18,434 bases of DNA from CALCCV01 sp964388665 (GTDB taxonomy: Bacteria; Bdellovibrionota; Bdellovibrionia; Bdellovibrionales; Bdellovibrionaceae): positions 1-18,434 of the forward strand of contig CAYMBJ010000075.1 in assembly GCA_964388665.1 (NCBI GenBank), read 5' to 3'. Each line of letters starts with the position of its first letter. Position 1 is the first letter of the stretch. Both the position numbers and the translations under genes were made by a program. This document shows, in pieces, positions 15,718-18,434 of this stretch. The notes beneath the pieces are model-generated. The model did not search any database. It was not told where the DNA came from and worked only from the letters and a program-made list of their open reading frames with translations.

Positions 15718-17193
15718 GTGAATCGATTTCCCTGGCGCCTTTTTAGCTTCTTCTTTTTTGTTCAGTTCATGGCATACAGCCTATCGAGCGTAGTTTTGCT
15801 GTATCTACTGAAACTCACGCTTCCTCAGGTCTCCAATCAAGTCGTGGATATTCCTTGGGGCGTCTACATACCTGCATCCCTCGCCCTGAATTTGATAATA
15901 GCAAGCTTGATTTCGATTCGTTTTACACGACCTCTGATTCGGCTGGTGTGGAAAGCTTACCGCATTGCTAACAAGCGCAGATTTGCCAGCAATCCTAGCC
16001 CGATCCTTCGACAGGAGCGAGAGGATGCTGATAATCTAATGAAAGAGAGCAATGAATACGAAGAGCTGGATGAAGCCATCGACCGCATTTCGCGCAAGCT
16101 TTCAAAGCGCGAGCGACAACTCACCAAAGAGCGAGAAGAAGCGCAATTTTTTTTGGGCGCGGTCACAGAAGCCATCGTACGGGTTGATGCCAATGAATCC
16201 GTAACGGCATTCAATTCACAGTTTGCTTCTCAATTTTTGGACACGGATCTGATCCAACGGGGCAGTTTTAAGCTGAGCGAAGTTTTTCGTATTCCCGAAG
16301 TTTACGAAACTTTTCGCATTTCTCTCGAGAGTGGTTTGCGGCAGCGACAGACAGTAAAGATCAAAACCAAGCTCGAGCAGCAGTCACGATATTTTATGCT
16401 GTCGGTAAATCCCATCTTTCTCTCTGGCCCAGTCGAATCTGCGCACGGAGTTGTCGGTTTATTTTCTGACATCACCGACGTTAAAAAAGCAGAACAGATT
16501 CGCATTGACTTTGTGGGCAATGCTTCCCATGAACTTCGCACCCCGCTGACCTCAATCAAAGGCTATTTAGATACCCTAAAAGAAGATGTCGCCACTGGAA
16601 ACCTTGAGATGGCCAGTCGCTTTTTAGAGACGGTCACTCGCAATGTTGATCGCCTCATTGAGTTGGTCAATGATCTCCTCAACCTCTCAGCATTGGATTC
16701 AGGAGCTGAGCTTAAACTTGAGACAATTTCGCCGCTAATGATCACGGAGCAAGTCTTGAGCGAATTGAAGATTCTGACTTATGAGAAAAATCACACCATT
16801 CGCTTTGAATGCACAATTGACTCTTTTGTTGCTGATGCGCAGATGGTGGAACAAGTTCTAAGAAATCTCGTTGCCAATGCAATCAAATACATTCCTGCAC
16901 GAGGAATCATCTGGATTCGCTGGGAGCACGATGGCCGCGGCGCCATCCTCAGAGTCATCGACAATGGACCTGGCATTCCCGAGGAACACCATTCAAGGCT
17001 CTTTGAAAGATTCTACCGAGTAGATAAAGGACGAGCCCGCGAGGTGGGTGGCACCGGCCTAGGACTCGCCATAGTTAAACACATTCTGCAAAAGCATGGC
17101 GGCCAAATTCAGGTCAAGTCGCAAATGGGCGTGGGCACCGAATTCATCTGCAGTTTTCCGCAGCTAGATGCAATGCCCACCCTGTCTCACTGA
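15718..17193 (+). CDS. phoR: Phosphate-sensing histidine kinase PhoR
   Basis: This is the membrane sensor kinase that phosphorylates PhoB. The 491-residue protein has two membrane segments (about residues 8-30 and 42-63) with a very short loop between them, so it has essentially no periplasmic sensor domain, as usual for PhoR. A charged coiled region (about 90-140), a PAS domain (about 140-250), the HisKA domain with phospho-acceptor His271 in ASHELRTPL, and an HATPase domain follow. The HATPase boxes are N (NLVANAIKY, Asn383/Asn387), G1 (DNGPGIPEEH), F (FERFYRVD) and G2 (GTGLGLAIVKH). The start is GTG, with a stop codon two codons upstream and no clear ribosome site. Transcribed with phoU and phoB; 34 bp separate it from phoB. 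Confidence 0.92.
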   Translation: MNRFPWRLFSFFFFVQFMAYSLSSVVLLYLLKLTLPQVSNQVVDIPWGVYIPASLALNLIIASLISIRFTRPLIRLVWKAYRIANKRRFASNPSPILRQEREDADNLMKESNEYEELDEAIDRISRKLSKRERQLTKEREEAQFFLGAVTEAIVRVDANESVTAFNSQFASQFLDTDLIQRGSFKLSEVFRIPEVYETFRISLESGLRQRQTVKIKTKLEQQSRYFMLSVNPIFLSGPVESAHGVVGLFSDITDVKKAEQIRIDFVGNASHELRTPLTSIKGYLDTLKEDVATGNLEMASRFLETVTRNVDRLIELVNDLLNLSALDSGAELKLETISPLMITEQVLSELKILTYEKNHTIRFECTIDSFVADAQMVEQVLRNLVANAIKYIPARGIIWIRWEHDGRGAILRVIDNGPGIPEEHHSRLFERFYRVDKGRAREVGGTGLGLAIVKHILQKHGGQIQVKSQMGVGTEFICSFPQLDAMPTLSH

Positions 17194-17208
17194 AGACCGC
17201 CTACTTGT

Positions 17209-18351
17209 TTATTTGTCAGCACTTTGCCTGGATCTCTGGTAACGATCATGGGCAATGTTTAGCTGGTGATTGAAACGGAATCCGCGAGTCTCCCGTCCAT
17301 CTCGACTGTCAGAATCCAATTTAAGTCTATTGTAATTTTGGTTCGAATACAGGGTAAAGCGCCAAACTCCATTTGTCAGCTTATTGCCGCTTTCGCCAAC
17401 AGGGTCGTCTCGATTGGTATCCAAAGCGAAATTGTTTCTACGCTCTTCATCCGAGTTGTCACGCGCAATAAAATCCTCCAAGCCTGCAGCAGCATGACAG
17501 CCGAGACAACTGGACTTTGGATTGTCGGCGGGGCCATTCAAAAGCGCGAGTTCACCATTTTCTATAAAACTTTGTTCCTCGTCATCGCTGCATATAATTG
17601 GATTAGTTTCATCCGGCTGGCCCAATTCACAGTACTGATAATTTGTGACAGCACCTGGAAAAATTATTGATTGGCGTGGCTCAAGTCCGAACTGAATTCC
17701 CACTGGCTTCATGTGCTTTAGGCCTTCGGGCAAATGTTGAATTTGCAACAACTCTGATTCTGCAGTGTATGTCTTGTCATAGACATAGGTTAACATTATC
17801 CAATTATCAACCTCTGCCATCGATCCCTTAATGCGCGTATCTTTGACTGCAATGTCCATTTGAACATGAGCAACTTTCTTCAACTCCCGAGGGTCCTTCC
17901 TTGCACTTCCACTCACATGGGCGGTCCATGCATAGGCACCTTTCCATGGAGGATAGGCACTCTCCCAATTGTCGAGCGTATTGAAAAGCAATTTGAAAGA
18001 AACTGAACCGTCTGCCGTATCATTTCTCTTAATAAAGTCCCAGTTTGGACTCTGAATCTTGTCACCAAAAATGTTGTTATAGAGATTGCAAACTTTCTTA
18101 TTAAAAAAGGCAACACCCCAACTCGATGGTTCTTTAGTATCCTTGTCGAAAACACCCTTTTCCGGACCGAAAACTGGGTTTGGATGCATGGGAAACTCTT
18201 TTGTCAAACCATGAACAGCTTCACGGCCTTTGTAGCCATCCACCATCCAGGGTGTCGAGCACCAACTGCGATATGGATTGTTAATAAACTGCATGTCTTC
18301 ATTTTGGGAATTTTCAGAACTGAACCATCCTTCGTATGCGTACTTTTGCAA
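17209..18351 (-). CDS. Uncharacterised monohaem c-type protein (start unclear, possibly frameshifted)
   Basis: One haem-attachment motif, CLGCH (17494-17508), sits in NGPADNPKSSCLGCHAAAG. The block before it (STPWM, GREAVHGLTKEF, WGVAFFN, HVQMDIAVKDTR, MKPVGIQFG) matches a widespread, uncharacterised proteobacterial family with a single C-terminal haem. Such proteins are exported, yet no signal peptide is seen here. The TTG at 18351 has no ribosome site, and coding-like residues (DEALQFSLIL) precede it in frame back to a stop near 18394. A different frame is open from there to the window edge. The true start is therefore probably outside the window or separated by a frameshift. The gene converges on phoR with 15 bp between. 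Confidence 0.65.
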   Translation of the reverse strand: MQKYAYEGWFSSENSQNEDMQFINNPYRSWCSTPWMVDGYKGREAVHGLTKEFPMHPNPVFGPEKGVFDKDTKEPSSWGVAFFNKKVCNLYNNIFGDKIQSPNWDFIKRNDTADGSVSFKLLFNTLDNWESAYPPWKGAYAWTAHVSGSARKDPRELKKVAHVQMDIAVKDTRIKGSMAEVDNWIMLTYVYDKTYTAESELLQIQHLPEGLKHMKPVGIQFGLEPRQSIIFPGAVTNYQYCELGQPDETNPIICSDDEEQSFIENGELALLNGPADNPKSSCLGCHAAAGLEDFIARDNSDEERRNNFALDTNRDDPVGESGNKLTNGVWRFTLYSNQNYNRLKLDSDSRDGRETRGFRFNHQLNIAHDRYQRSRQSADK

Positions 18352-18434
18352 AATTAATGAAAATTGGAGGGCTTCATCTGAGGAGACATCTCAAAGTTAG
18401 TTGAAACTTGAAAGAGGGAGCCCTTTTGTGGAAG
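18352..18434 (-). other. Likely 5' coding extension of the c-type protein gene
   Basis: On the minus strand one frame is open from the window edge and reads ...STNFEMSPQ before ending at a TAA near 18354. The frame of the downstream gene reads DEALQFSLIL from about 18379. Joining SPQ to DEALQF needs one extra base near 18378-18380, which suggests a one-base deletion or a sequencing error. No separate gene or promoter is visible here. Confidence 0.35.

Overview
The window looks like chromosomal DNA from a predatory-type member of the Bdellovibrionota (Bdellovibrio or a relative). I infer this from a very large exported fibre protein with the N-terminal domain, short repeats and C-terminal intramolecular chaperone typical of that group, next to an ordinary proteobacterial phosphate/polyphosphate gene set. 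The sequence is draft: a run of 100 N (3902-4001) breaks the fibre gene.

Left part (1-6783). The first ~64 bases look like the end of an IS21-type insertion sequence. A 25-bp sequence at 112-136 recurs in direct orientation (23/25) at 6759-6783, inside the last codons of an rRNA methyltransferase gene, so the segment between resembles an island inserted at a gene 3' end. This segment holds, all on the minus strand, one giant fibre gene (6493 to 999, interrupted by the gap) and a small secreted protein of unknown function (290-811) with its own strong promoter. The fibre carries tandem 912-bp (304-codon) repeats. The period across the gap is 884 with 100 N in place, which implies that the real gap is 128 bases; that value also puts the two halves in one frame, giving about 1,840 residues.

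Middle and right part (6752-17193). After an RlmM/FtsJ-type 2'-O-methyltransferase (minus) come genes centred on phosphate: polyphosphate kinase ppk and a SixA-type phosphohistidine phosphatase, translationally coupled (plus); an exported alpha/beta hydrolase and a Ppx/GppA exopolyphosphatase (minus); an outer-membrane beta-barrel candidate (plus); then phoU-phoB-phoR (plus). The set can make polyphosphate (Ppk), degrade it (Ppx) and sense phosphate limitation (PhoR/PhoB/PhoU). No pst transporter genes are in the window. A pair of overlapping, mutually exclusive hairpins precedes phoU.

Right edge (17209-18434). A minus-strand gene for a monohaem c-type protein of an uncharacterised family converges on phoR. 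Its 5' end is not cleanly readable and may be frameshifted near 18378.
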